Source: Ruminococcus flavefaciens MA2007
GTDB lineage: Bacteria > Bacillota > Clostridia > Oscillospirales > Ruminococcaceae
DNA length: 64,000 nt
Assembly: GCF_000621845.1 (NCBI RefSeq)
Contig: NZ_JHXF01000016.1
Location: 22,701 to 86,700 of the forward strand
Direction of reading: 5' to 3'
The position numbers and the translations under genes were made by a program. Shown here in pieces: positions 23,124 to 31,315 of this stretch (positions within the stretch are counted from its first letter, which is position 1; each line of letters starts with the position of its first letter). The notes under the pieces are model-generated. The model was not told where the DNA came from and made no database searches. It saw nothing but the letters and a program-made list of their open reading frames with translations.

Positions 23124-23391
23124 GCGTAGTACTTATATAGAAGTTTTATGCTTATTATTGAGAGAACCCCTTTTGAAAAAGGGGCTTCTCTCAAACTCTC
23201 TCCCTAAAACTTTCGTTTTGTTTTTTCTCAGATAGGGCGCACCTGCATTTTTACAGGATTTTTTCATTTATGGAGCGCCCTATCTGAGAAAAAACCAGAT
23301 AAAAGTCTTTGGAAAGGGGTATGGGGGAGAACCTTTCCTCAGAAAGGTTTCCCCCATAATTAACTATAAGCTTCTATATGAGTATCACGGT
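23124..23391. mobile_element. Miniature inverted-repeat element, copy 2 (splits a terminator)
   Basis: About 268 bp, same family and orientation as 20098-20364. It is flanked by the direct repeat TAAGCG (23121-23126 and 23392-23397), a target duplication of three to six bases. Removing it restores GGGAACGC-ATAA-GCGTTCCC, the bidirectional terminator between kinase 2 and degV (arms 23112-23119 and 23395-23402). Confidence 0.85.
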
Positions 23392-23403
23392 TAAGCGTTC
23401 CCT

Positions 23404-24276
23404 TTATTTATTCTTGCGTCTTACGACAACAGCCACAAGGTCAGGACCGATATTAGCGGTTACAACGGCGCCTATGCTGCCGAACATCTCAGCCTTTCTG
23501 CCCGTCTTTTTAGCAAGCTCCTTTTCGACTTCCTTAGCCACGGTGTCGTCCTTGCCGTGGAGCATGATATACGGAGTCTGTGGAGTCATATTCTTCTCGA
23601 CTATCTCAACGAGCTTGGAAACGATATTCTTTTCGCCTCTTATCTTGTCAACAGTTTCGGTATTTCCGTCAGCGAACATGATAACGGGCTTGAGTCCAAG
23701 AAGCTCTCCCGCAAAAGCCTTTGCTGCGGAGATACGTCCCGATTTCTTGGCATATTTGAGAGTGAACGGAACTGCATAGATGGCACTTACGTTGAACCAG
23801 TCCTCCAGATAAGCAACTATCTCCTCGGGCTCAGCGCCGCGGCGTATCTTTTTGGCGGCTTCCATAACGGGATAACCGTAGAAAAGAGAGTAGCACTTTG
23901 AGTCGATATTGTATATGCGCATTTTTCCCTCTGCCTCGGGATTATTTTCGTAAAAATCGTTCTTTGCAAGGACAGAGTTATTGAATGTACCCGAGCCCTT
24001 TGAGTTTATAGACACGCTGATGATATCTGTGTAGCCCTTTTCAAAAAGCTCCTTGTAGGTCTCCTCAAAGGTTATGGGAGAAATCTGTGAGTGCTTCGGT
24101 ATCTCGTCGGTAGTTTCGAGAAGCTCATAGAACTCCTTTGTTGACTTGTCGTAAATCTCCCTGAAGCTCTCGCCGCCAACGGTGAGAGTAAAGGGAAGCA
24201 CCTTTATGCCCAGCTCCTTTATTGTTTCTTTGGGAAGGTCGCAGCATGAATCGGTAAGTATAGCGATCTTGTTCAT
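23404..24276 (-). CDS. DegV-family fatty-acid-binding protein
   Basis: Start ATG 24276 follows AAAGGAG, giving 290 aa. The N-terminal I-A-I-L-T-D-S-C-C-D-L-P, the I-S-P-I-T-F-E-E-T-Y-K-E-L-F segment and the S-I-N-S-K-G-S-G-T-F-N-N motif are standard DegV features; members bind fatty acids, and some serve as FakB carriers for the kinase FakA. The gene lies 13 bases after trmL on the same strand, so they form an operon. Its natural terminator (AGCGTTCCC/GGGAACGC) is split by the miniature element at 23124. Confidence 0.93.
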   Translation of the reverse strand: MNKIAILTDSCCDLPKETIKELGIKVLPFTLTVGGESFREIYDKSTKEFYELLETTDEIPKHSQISPITFEETYKELFEKGYTDIISVSINSKGSGTFNNSVLAKNDFYENNPEAEGKMRIYNIDSKCYSLFYGYPVMEAAKKIRRGAEPEEIVAYLEDWFNVSAIYAVPFTLKYAKKSGRISAAKAFAGELLGLKPVIMFADGNTETVDKIRGEKNIVSKLVEIVEKNMTPQTPYIMLHGKDDTVAKEVEKELAKKTGRKAEMFGSIGAVVTANIGPDLVAVVVRRKNK

Positions 24277-24289
24277 AGTTTTGTCTCCT

Positions 24290-24787
24290 TTACCATTCGT
24301 ATTTTGTAAGCTTTCCCTCACGGGAAAGGTCGGGATAGTCCCATTGTCTCAGCACCTCGTAGACCGCTATTGCCACGGAGTTTGAGAGATTGAGGCTGCG
24401 CAGTTCATTGCGCATAGGTATTCTTACACAGCTCTCGGGATTGTCGTGGAGAAGCTCCTCGGGAAGTCCCTTGTCCTCCCGTCCGAAAACAAGGTAGGAA
24501 TTATCGGGGTATTCCGCTTCACTGTGGACGTGAAGTCCCTTTGTAGTGAAGTAGAAGAAATGACCGCCCTTGTTTTTCTCGAAGAAGTCCGCGAGGCTGT
24601 CGTAATAGGTGATGTCCAGCTTGTCCCAGTAGTCCAGACCTGCACGTTTCAGGTGCTTGTCGCTGACCTCGAAGCCCAGCGGACGGACGAGGTGCAGTCT
24701 TGCTCCCGTAACGGCGCAGGTTCGGGAGATATTTCCCGTATTCTGCGGTATCTGCGGTTCTACAAGGACGATATTGAGATTTTGCAT
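24290..24787 (-). CDS. trmL: tRNA (cytidine(34)-2'-O)-methyltransferase
   Basis: The 165-aa SPOUT methyltransferase shows the TrmL/YibK signature: N-I-V-L-V-E-P-Q-I-P-Q-N-T-G-N-I-S-R-T-C at the start, H-L-V-R-P-L-G-F, F-G-R-E-D-K-G-L-P and the C-terminal knot R-S-L-N-L-S-N-S-V-A-I-A-V-Y-E. It methylates the wobble ribose of tRNA-Leu. Length and motifs are normal. It is transcribed with degV. Confidence 0.95.
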   Translation of the reverse strand: MQNLNIVLVEPQIPQNTGNISRTCAVTGARLHLVRPLGFEVSDKHLKRAGLDYWDKLDITYYDSLADFFEKNKGGHFFYFTTKGLHVHSEAEYPDNSYLVFGREDKGLPEELLHDNPESCVRIPMRNELRSLNLSNSVAIAVYEVLRQWDYPDLSREGKLTKYEW

Positions 24788-24844
24788 AATTATCCTTCTA
24801 TATAGTTTTATTTCAACTTCGTCTGTACGGAGAAAAAAGCCTGT

Positions 24845-26122
24845 TTATTTGGCGAAAAGCGCCTTTATACAGCAGTTATGGGGCTCAAAGTCAATATCCA
24901 GCGATTTTTTTATATCAGCGTCGGTGAGGTCCTTCCAGCCCGTTACGCAGTCATCGATGTATACAAAGGACTGTCCGCTTTCGGAAACTGTCCTGTATTC
25001 AGTGTCGCCGTAGTCGATATCCTCGCCTTCAACGGGAGCTCCCTTTTCATATGAGATGACAACGGCAAAGTCCGTAACATCAACGGGCTCATCAAGTTTT
25101 ATGGTATGATAGCCGTGATAATCGAGGACAGCGTCCTGTGTATACAGGATATCCTTGAAGTCGGCGCTGTATACCTGTATCTTGATATTCTGCTCGTCAA
25201 AGTCATTATATGTTCCCACAGCGGCAAGCTTGCCCGACTTATGGAAAACATTTGCGGTATTTGTCCATTCGCCTGTTTTTATGTACTTATCCTCTTCGTT
25301 GCCTGCGTCATAGCTGAGGATATCACCGTATTTATCGGTTACGGAGTGGCTTATGCCATACTCTAAAGGCGCACAATAGGACACATAAAAAAATCCTGCC
25401 GAGCCAAAAGAGCTGTTATAGCAAATCCACGCACCGTCCTCGGAAGCAGGCTCTTTGAAGTAATCCTTCGGGAAGTGGTCGTCATAGCCGATTATGGTAA
25501 TATCATGGTCGAATTCTTTTTTTGAATAATTAAGGGTATAATACTGTCCGAACCAGCCTTTATATTTTTCATCGGTATCGTTTACTCCGATAGCGACTCC
25601 GCCGCGGTTTTTCACAGCTTTTTTTATTGCTTCACGGTCTTTCACATCTAATATTACCGAGCTGTCGATAACATAGTCGCCGAATCCGTTAGTCAGAGTT
25701 TCTGTCAACATCCACTGCCAGCCGCCGAGCTCTTTAGGATCAACGCCTTCTTTCGGGAAAAAACCTTCATTCTTTTCATTTATATAGGTGATGTCGAGCA
25801 GTTCGAGCTGGTCTATCGAGGGATAGCTGCCGTACTTTTTAGCGTAGGCTGTTCCCATTCCTGCCACACCTGCATAAATCCAGCAGGTGCCGTATTTCTG
25901 CGTTTCCATTTTAAAATCGGATATTTCGTCCGCAATATTATAGTATCCGTCCTCACCGTGAACGTAGTCGCAGAACTTCTTCTCCTTTGTGGTTGTTTCA
26001 GCGGTGGTTTCAGCAGCAGTTGTTGTTTCGGTGAACTTATCGGAAGAGGTGTTATTATCCGAACAGCTGCAAACTGAAAGTATATTTGCCAGTAAAAGTG
26101 ATATTATAAGAAGTTTTTTCAT
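24845..26122 (-). CDS. Secreted lipoprotein with papain-like (C1) peptidase domain
   Basis: The 425-aa product has a lipobox (S-V-C-S-C, Cys20) and a short Thr/Glu linker. The peptidase domain follows: M-E-T-Q-K-Y-G-T-C-W-I-Y-A with the catalytic Cys in the papain Q..GxCW context, F-D-H-D-I-T-I-I-G-Y-D-D with the catalytic His, and W-I-C-Y-N-S-S-F-G with the Asn. A C-terminal beta-rich region (about 280-400) resembles the lectin-like domain attached to clostridial C1 peptidases. It should act at the outer membrane face on proteins or peptides. It is a single-gene unit; the 58-base gap to trmL shows no clear terminator. Confidence 0.85.
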   Translation of the reverse strand: MKKLLIISLLLANILSVCSCSDNNTSSDKFTETTTAAETTAETTTKEKKFCDYVHGEDGYYNIADEISDFKMETQKYGTCWIYAGVAGMGTAYAKKYGSYPSIDQLELLDITYINEKNEGFFPKEGVDPKELGGWQWMLTETLTNGFGDYVIDSSVILDVKDREAIKKAVKNRGGVAIGVNDTDEKYKGWFGQYYTLNYSKKEFDHDITIIGYDDHFPKDYFKEPASEDGAWICYNSSFGSAGFFYVSYCAPLEYGISHSVTDKYGDILSYDAGNEEDKYIKTGEWTNTANVFHKSGKLAAVGTYNDFDEQNIKIQVYSADFKDILYTQDAVLDYHGYHTIKLDEPVDVTDFAVVISYEKGAPVEGEDIDYGDTEYRTVSESGQSFVYIDDCVTGWKDLTDADIKKSLDIDFEPHNCCIKALFAK

Positions 26123-26219
26123 CGTTATTTTCCTTTCGTGATATCGGAATACTTCAGCGCTTTTTTCAGATAATATTACTGTCCGCCCTCGCGGATAATA
26201 AACAATGGAGTATTGTGTT

Positions 26220-26393
26220 ATGAACTTGATGTCACTTGCAAAGGGTGCGGCTGCGGGAGCTGTAGTAGGCTTTGCCTGCTATGCGCTGTCCAACGCCCGT
26301 CCCATGAAGAAAATGAGCATAAAGCGCGACGCAGGGAAAACTCTCAAAGCCGCAGGAAATCTGCTTGACGATATAAAGTCTGTGCTTATGTAG
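26220..26393 (+). CDS. 57-aa small membrane protein
   Basis: ATG 26220 is preferred because GGAG lies nine bases upstream; ATG 26205 has no ribosome site. The product has one Gly/Ala-rich helix (A-A-A-G-A-V-V-G-F-A-C-Y-A-L) near the N-terminus and a basic helical tail. I do not recognise a family. Its last eight bases overlap the 3' end of the converging ruvX gene. Confidence 0.6.
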   Translation: MNLMSLAKGAAAGAVVGFACYALSNARPMKKMSIKRDAGKTLKAAGNLLDDIKSVLM

Positions 26394-26814
26394 GCTCGCC
26401 CGAATTGCGTCTGTAGCCTAAATAGCTCTCGAGGATAAGCACTGCCGCCACTGCGTCGACTACAGCCTTGCGTTTTTTGCCGCGTGTGTTGGTGACGTTC
26501 AGCGCGTTATGTGCTGAAACTGTGGTGCAGCGCTCGTCCCAGAGCTTAACGGCAACGCCTGTGAGCTTTTCAAGCTCCTCGGCGAAAAGCTTGCATTTTT
26601 CGGCTCTTTCACCGACAGTTCCGTTCATATTCATGGGATAGCCCACCACTATCTGCTCGGCACGCTGTTCTTTGGCAAGAGCAGCGGTTTTTTCTATACA
26701 TTTTGTGAAGTCCTTTTCGGCGATGACCGTCACGGGAGAAGCTATCATCTCGCTTTTTCCGCATACTGCGATACCCGTTCTTGCGTCGCCGAAGTCAACT
26801 GACATTATAATCAT
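26386..26814 (-). CDS. ruvX: Putative Holliday-junction resolvase / pre-16S rRNA nuclease
   Basis: The 142-aa YqgF-fold protein has S-V-D-F-G-D-A-R-T-G-I-A near the start, V-V-G-Y-P-M-N-M-N-G-T, L-W-D-E-R-C-T-T and the C-terminal D-A-V-A-A-V-L-I-L-E acidic motif. These are the RNase H-like catalytic segments of RuvX/YqgF. In other bacteria the family processes the 5' end of 16S rRNA and may resolve junctions. In many Clostridia it sits with alaS/ireB, but here it stands alone. Confidence 0.92.
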   Translation of the reverse strand: MIIMSVDFGDARTGIAVCGKSEMIASPVTVIAEKDFTKCIEKTAALAKEQRAEQIVVGYPMNMNGTVGERAEKCKLFAEELEKLTGVAVKLWDERCTTVSAHNALNVTNTRGKKRKAVVDAVAAVLILESYLGYRRNSGEPT

Positions 26815-26834
26815 TGTATTTTTCCTTTGTAATA

Positions 26835-27050
26835 TTGTAGGGGACGGCGTCCTCGACGTTCCATTAAAGGGACGCCTTCTCTTGCAAGGCGTCCCCTCTC
26901 AAAAAATAGTCCACTGGACTATTTTTTGATTCACCCCTTGCGAGGCGTCTTCGTTATTTGGGCGCTGCCCAAACCCGCAAGGGCTGTCAGCCCTTGACCT
27001 GACCAAAGGAACACGTCCCTTTGGAATCCCGTTCATACGCTCAATAAAAT
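26835..27050. repeat. Intergenic repeat-rich stretch
   Basis: Contains GTAGGGGACG...CGTCCCC-type imperfect palindromes, a hairpin AATAGTCCA-C-TGGACTATT, and a stretch ending in CCCTTTGGAATCCCGTTC. Similar GGGATTCCAAAGG and GTAGGGG...CCCCTAC pieces recur at about 31215-31245 and 36335-36460, so these are dispersed intergenic repeats. No gene seen. Confidence 0.5.
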
Positions 27051-27080
27051 GCAATTAAAACGCAAATTCTACTTACTGTA

Positions 27081-27992
27081 TCACCACGGCTTTACCGTGC
27101 CGATGATATCCTTGACCGAAGCAATGCCCTTGCTGTCCAGCCAGTCGTTCATTTCCTCGACTATGCGTACAGGCGCATATGGATCGGTGAATATAGCCGC
27201 GCCCACCTGTACTGCGGAGGCTCCTGCCATCATCAGCTCAATAGCGTCACGTCCCGAGGACACGCCGCCCATGCCGATAACAGGGATATTGACTGCGTTT
27301 GCCACCTGCCATACCATGCGTACAGCAATAGGGAATACCGCAGGACCGCTCATTCCGCCTACGTTGTTGCGGAGAATAGGTCTGCCTGTGTTTATGTCTA
27401 TCCTCATGCCGAGGAGAGTATTTATCAGCGATACTGCGTCAGCACCTGCGGCTTCAACAGATTTAGCGATGTCAGCAATGCTTGTAACATTTGGCGAGAG
27501 TTTTACCACAAGGGGCTTCTTTGTAGCTGCACGGACCTTTCTTGTGACCTCAGCCGCCATTTCGCAGCTCGTACCGAATGCCGCACCGCCCTGCTTAACG
27601 TTAGGGCAGGAGATATTCAGCTCTATCATGTGCACGTCTGTATCTTCCAGCTTTGCGGCTACCTCTGCGCACTCGTCGGGAGTTGAGCCTGCGATATTTG
27701 CAAGGACTACAAGGTCCTTTGTGAGCAGATAGGGAAGCTCGGTGTCGATGAAATGGTCGATACCGGGGTTCTGGAGACCTACGGAATTGAGCATACCCGA
27801 GGGAGTCTCAGCTATTCTCGGAGCAAGATTTCCCGTGCGGAGATGAAGTGTTGTGCCCTTTGTAGCGATTCCGCCCAGCTTGTCAAGAGGGAAGAGCTCC
27901 TCGTATTCGCGTCCGTAGCCGAATACTCCCGAAGCAGGGATAATAGGGTTTTTGAAGTCTACGCCGCAGACTTTTACAGAAAGATCAGCCAT
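27081..27992 (-). CDS. pyrD: Dihydroorotate dehydrogenase B, catalytic subunit
   Basis: The 303-aa FMN enzyme oxidises dihydroorotate to orotate in pyrimidine synthesis. It has N-P-I-I-P-A-S-G-V-F-G-Y-G, K-G-T-T-L, N-S-V-G-L-Q-N-P-G, N-I-S-C-P-N-V-K with the class 1 catalytic cysteine, and the phosphate-binding G-M-G-G-V-S-S-G-R-D-A. The cysteine base and the adjacent pyrK mark it as class 1B, which passes electrons to NAD through PyrK. The start codon overlaps the pyrK stop by one base. Confidence 0.96.
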   Translation of the reverse strand: MADLSVKVCGVDFKNPIIPASGVFGYGREYEELFPLDKLGGIATKGTTLHLRTGNLAPRIAETPSGMLNSVGLQNPGIDHFIDTELPYLLTKDLVVLANIAGSTPDECAEVAAKLEDTDVHMIELNISCPNVKQGGAAFGTSCEMAAEVTRKVRAATKKPLVVKLSPNVTSIADIAKSVEAAGADAVSLINTLLGMRIDINTGRPILRNNVGGMSGPAVFPIAVRMVWQVANAVNIPVIGMGGVSSGRDAIELMMAGASAVQVGAAIFTDPYAPVRIVEEMNDWLDSKGIASVKDIIGTVKPW

Positions 27993-28762
27993 TACCAGAG
28001 CACCTCCTCAGCATTGAATACAGGACCGTCCTTGCAGACGTGGGCGAAATATTCCTCGTCATTGCGCTTTGTCTTGCAGGCACAGCCCAGACAGGCTCCG
28101 ATACCGCAAGCCATGCGCTCCTCAAGGGATATCTCGCAGAATATACCGTTTTCCTTACATATAGCGGATATGCCTTTCAGCATTGGCATAGGACCGCAGG
28201 CGTATACCGCGTCAATACCGCCTTTTTCGGCAAGCTCCTTGAATGGCTGTGTTACAAAGCCGTGAATACCTGCGGAGCCGTCGTCGGTGCAGAGGATAGT
28301 TTCAGCGCCTGTCTTGCGGAGATCCTCCTGAAGAATAACTGCGGAAGCGTTCCTGAAGCCGCTAATAGCCACAGCCTTTTCGCCGTAAGCCTTTGCAAGG
28401 GGCAGCATTGGCGGAGTTCCGATACCGCCGCCGATGAGAACCACCTTTTTGAAGCTGTTATCCACTGTGAAGCCGTGTCCGAGAGGAGCCAGCATATCGA
28501 TGAGGTCGCCCTGGTTTAGCTTGGCTATCTCGGCAGTGCCCTCGCCGCGTATCTCGAAAACGATACGGAGAGTGCCCTTTTCCTTGTCGATGCCGCAGAT
28601 AGAGATAGGTCTGCGGAGAGTATAGCCCTTTGCCCTGATATGTACGAACTGTCCGGGAGCCGCAGCTGCCGCCACCTCTGGACAGGCAATGGTGAAGCTG
28701 TATATCTCACGGGCAATAGCGGATTTTTCTTTTATAATGTATTGTCCCTGCGTGTACTTCAT
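27992..28762 (-). CDS. pyrK: Dihydroorotate dehydrogenase B, electron-transfer subunit
   Basis: The 256-aa protein has an FAD-binding beta-barrel (Y-T-L-R-R-P-I-S-I-C), an NAD-binding domain (G-G-G-I-G-T-P-P-M-L) and a C-terminal [2Fe-2S] site C-G-I-G-A-C-L-G-C-A-C followed by a distal cysteine. It carries electrons from PyrD to NAD. No other pyr genes are in the window. Start ATG 28762 follows AAGGAGAAGA-like sequence. Confidence 0.96.
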   Translation of the reverse strand: MKYTQGQYIIKEKSAIAREIYSFTIACPEVAAAAAPGQFVHIRAKGYTLRRPISICGIDKEKGTLRIVFEIRGEGTAEIAKLNQGDLIDMLAPLGHGFTVDNSFKKVVLIGGGIGTPPMLPLAKAYGEKAVAISGFRNASAVILQEDLRKTGAETILCTDDGSAGIHGFVTQPFKELAEKGGIDAVYACGPMPMLKGISAICKENGIFCEISLEERMACGIGACLGCACKTKRNDEEYFAHVCKDGPVFNAEEVLW

Positions 28763-28784
28763 ATTCTTCTCCTTTTATCATAAT

Positions 28785-28900
28785 TTAGAGTTGAGAGTTT
28801 AGAGTGTAGAGTTGAGAGTTAATGAGTTCGCTTCGCTCACATTATTTTAATAATGTCGCCGCAGGCGACACCATAACTTTCAACTCTCAACTTTGCGTTT
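28785..28900. repeat. Intergenic inverted repeat
   Basis: AGAGTTGAGAGTT units on the left face AACTCTCAACT on the right, around TCGCTTCGCTCACATTAT and GTCGCCGCAGGCGAC. This is a structured dispersed repeat, not a gene. The rest of the gap to 29070 is AT-rich and I see nothing in it. Confidence 0.55.
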
Positions 28901-29073
28901 ATTCGCAAAATAACGATTTATATTATTATACCATATTGTCTGCAAATTATCAAGCTGTTGCCTGCAAAATTAAAAATGTGAGAAAAACTGCGAAAAAGTT
29001 TGAAAATCAATGAAATAATATGATAACTTCAAAAAAATATCAGAAATCCCGTAAAAACGTCCGCAGATTATAC

Positions 29074-29116
29074 TTGCAGTTCAAATGAACCTGTGATATA
29101 ATCATATCATCACAGG
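29074..29116 (+). promoter_or_regulatory. Promoter and palindromic operator of the DUF1836 gene
   Basis: TTGCAG (29074-29079), 17 bases, TATAAT (29097-29102). An inverted repeat CCTGTGAT ... ATCACAGG (29090-29116) overlaps the -10, a position suited to autorepression by the HTH protein it precedes. Confidence 0.7.
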
Positions 29117-29132
29117 AAAGGAGATAACGACT

Positions 29133-29699
29133 ATGAACAGGCTTATCCCGGGTACTACAATGAAGTTTTCAGAGCAGGCAAGAGAATCTGCTTTTTCACT
29201 TATATCACCCGTTCTTGAAGCTACAGGCGGTCTTACGCTTTCACAGCTCTCAAAGCTGACAGGTCTGGAGGGTACTACCATTCAGAACTGGATAAAGCGC
29301 GGCTGGGTATCGGCTACAAAAGGCAAGAAATACTCCGAAAAACAGATACTCCGCATACTGCTTATCAATATGCTCCGCAAGGCTATGAAGCTGGAGGATA
29401 TTGCGAATCTTATGCGCTACATTAACGGCGACGTTGAGGACACTTCAGACGATATCATCGAGGATATACTCCTTTACGATATCCTTTGCAGGATAATCTT
29501 CACCGCCGAGGACGAGGGAGCCTTTGATACAGACCATATCAAGTCCCTTGTAGCCCGTGAGGTAGCGGATAACACAAAGGAGATAGCAGACGATGAAAAG
29601 CTCAAAAAGGCTATGTACGTCATGGTAATGGGCTACAGAAGCGGCTGTCTCAGGACAGAAATGGAAAAGGGATTGGAAGTCATTCTTGACGAGATGTAA
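29133..29699 (+). CDS. DUF1836 protein, MerR-like DNA-binding regulator
   Basis: The 188-aa protein has a helix-turn-helix at about 35-75 (L-S-Q-L-S-K-L-T-G-L-E-G-T-T-I-Q-N-W-I-K-R-G-W-V) followed by K-K-Y-S-E-K-Q-I-L-R-I-L-L-I-N-M-L, which is the DUF1836 pattern common in Bacillota. No effector domain of known type is present. A palindrome over its own -10 suggests autoregulation. The two genes that follow (29749, 29981) have their own ribosome sites and short gaps, so they may be cotranscribed. Confidence 0.85.
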   Translation: MNRLIPGTTMKFSEQARESAFSLISPVLEATGGLTLSQLSKLTGLEGTTIQNWIKRGWVSATKGKKYSEKQILRILLINMLRKAMKLEDIANLMRYINGDVEDTSDDIIEDILLYDILCRIIFTAEDEGAFDTDHIKSLVAREVADNTKEIADDEKLKKAMYVMVMGYRSGCLRTEMEKGLEVILDEM

Positions 29700-29748
29700 G
29701 GTTTAGGGGTAAACATTACGGATATACGATATATGGGAGGTTTTGGAA

Positions 29749-29946
29749 ATGAATGTTGTAACTGCAATACTTATGAGCAAGAAGAAGATAATCAAGCTTT
29801 TCGAGATTTCAAAGGCGTTTTCGGCAGACAGTGCCAAAACTCTGCACGAAATGGGGATCTACAATCCCGAAGCGACCTTTGAGCTGCTTTATGACAATGT
29901 AATCTCGGCAACAGAGGACGGAAAATATTATCTCAACAGGAATTAA
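29749..29946 (+). CDS. 65-aa unrecognised protein
   Basis: Start ATG 29749 follows GGGAGG at a suitable distance; the TTG two codons earlier is less likely. The sequence (K-K-K-I-I-K-L-F-E-I-S-K-A-F-S-A-D-S-A-K-T-L-H-E-M-G) is helical, has no signal or membrane segment and ends in a lysine/tyrosine-rich hairpin. It resembles short winged-helix-like proteins (D-G-K-Y-Y-L-N at the end), but no family can be named. Confidence 0.65.
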   Translation: MNVVTAILMSKKKIIKLFEISKAFSADSAKTLHEMGIYNPEATFELLYDNVISATEDGKYYLNRN

Positions 29947-29980
29947 ATTACAGGCAAACGGCTGAAAAAGGAGAATCATT

Positions 29981-30877
29981 ATGGGTGTTAATGTTAGAGA
30001 AGTAAACGGAAACAATATGGCTAAGAAGCCAAGTTTCAAGGGCGTAAAATGGATAGTTATCGGAGCTGCTGCCATATTCGTTGCAGTAAACTCCTTCACT
30101 ATAGTTCCCGCAGGTAATACGGGCGTTGTACTTACACTTGGCGAGGTATCGGCAAATCCGCTGTCGGAGGGCTTCCATGTAAAGGCTCCCTTTGTTCAGT
30201 CAGTCGAGAATATGTCCAATAAGATACAGGTCTATGAGACACCTGCTTCGGCAGTATCCAAGGACCTCCAGACCGTAAGCAGCAGTATCGCTGTAAACTA
30301 CAGACTGGTTTCGGACAAGTCGCCTGATATGTACAAGAATGTTGGCGTTGATTATCAGACCATACTCATTACCCCTGTAGTTCAGGAGTGCATGAAGTCT
30401 GCAACTGCAAAGTACAACGCAGAACAGCTTATTACAGACCGTGAGTCTGTAAGCAATGAGGTCAAGACAGCTCTTGACAGCAAGCTGAATTCCTATGGTA
30501 TCTATATAGAAAAGTTCAATATCGTGAATTTTGACTTCTCTGCTGAGTTCAACACAGCTATCGAAGCTAAGCAGGTAGCTGAGCAGAATCTGCTCAAGAC
30601 CAAGACAGAGCAGGAGCAGGCTAAGGTAATCGCTAACACCGAGGCTGAAAAGAAGGTAATTGCAGCAAAGGCTGAGGCAGAGGCTATACTCAAGCAGGCA
30701 CAGGCTCAGGCAGACGCTAACAAGCTCCTTGAGGAGTCGCTTTCCAACAAGGTCATCGCTTACGAGCAGATCCAGAAGTGGGACGGCGTAATGCCTAAGG
30801 TAACAGGCAAGGACGGCGGACTGCTCATAGACGTCAATATCGACGATAAAGCTGCACCAAGCGGACAGAATGACTGA
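29981..30877 (+). CDS. SPFH/prohibitin-family membrane protein
   Basis: The 298-aa protein has one N-terminal membrane helix (W-I-V-I-G-A-A-A-I-F-V-A-V), then the band-7 domain (I-V-P-A-G-N-T-G-V-V-L-T-L-G, E-G-F-H-V-K-A-P-F) and a long Glu/Ala/Lys coiled coil from about 190 to 265. Prohibitin relatives form membrane-bound rings that organise proteases and lipid domains. An FtsH or NfeD partner is not adjacent. Start follows AAAAAGGAG. Confidence 0.92.
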   Translation: MGVNVREVNGNNMAKKPSFKGVKWIVIGAAAIFVAVNSFTIVPAGNTGVVLTLGEVSANPLSEGFHVKAPFVQSVENMSNKIQVYETPASAVSKDLQTVSSSIAVNYRLVSDKSPDMYKNVGVDYQTILITPVVQECMKSATAKYNAEQLITDRESVSNEVKTALDSKLNSYGIYIEKFNIVNFDFSAEFNTAIEAKQVAEQNLLKTKTEQEQAKVIANTEAEKKVIAAKAEAEAILKQAQAQADANKLLEESLSNKVIAYEQIQKWDGVMPKVTGKDGGLLIDVNIDDKAAPSGQND

Positions 30878-31017
30878 TCGAAATTATCTTACGGGGGGAC
30901 AAATAAGCTGCTCTCGGAGCGGCAATAAATAGCTTCTTTCTCTCACAAGGGGGGGGAGAAAGGAACTCATCTGACCAAGATAGGGATAGGAGCTCGGTCA
31001 ATAAAGGAGCTCCAAAC

Positions 31018-31048
31018 AAAAAAGTGCGGAGTCGGGGGACTGCCGCAC
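31018..31048 (-). terminator. Terminator for the leftward 32912-31316 operon
   Basis: On the minus strand GTGCGGC-AGTC-CCCC-GACT-CCGCAC is followed by TTTTTT. Confidence 0.7.
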
Positions 31049-31088
31049 GTTGGGGTAAACATTATTTCATATTGCGGAGAGATTTCCG

Positions 31089-31124
31089 AAAGCTTATGTA
31101 GGGGTACATAAGCTTTTCTTTTTG
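31089..31124 (+). terminator. Terminator after the SPFH region
   Basis: Perfect eleven-base-pair stem AAGCTTATGTA-GGGG-TACATAAGCTT followed by TTCTTTTT. Confidence 0.9.
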
Positions 31125-31315
31125 CAGCGTGACGCTGCACCCTTGCCACGTTGTCGCTCGTAAACTCGCTTACTATTGTAAAAATCGTTAATTATATATC
31201 GCTTACAGCACATAATGAACGGGATTCCAAAGGCAGTGCCTATGGCAGGGGGGGCAAAGCCCCGCAGTTACGAAGGCGCCCTGCAAGAGAGGGCGTCCGT
31301 TAAATTATTGCGAGA

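Larger units (their letters stand above)
30878..31315. other. Gap with several hairpins, possible structured RNA
   Basis: No coding region is convincing. Visible are GCTGCTC-TCG-GAGCGGC, two purine-rich G runs (30893-30898, 30949-30957), a GAGCT-rich segment, and two terminators listed separately. From about 31190 the DNA turns into dispersed repeat (GAACGGGATTCCAAAGG). It could be a long 3' leader of the SPFH transcript or an independent small RNA. Confidence 0.35.

Noticed and set aside
28822..29013. 63-aa plus-strand frame
   Set aside because: It runs through an intergenic inverted repeat and has no ribosome site.
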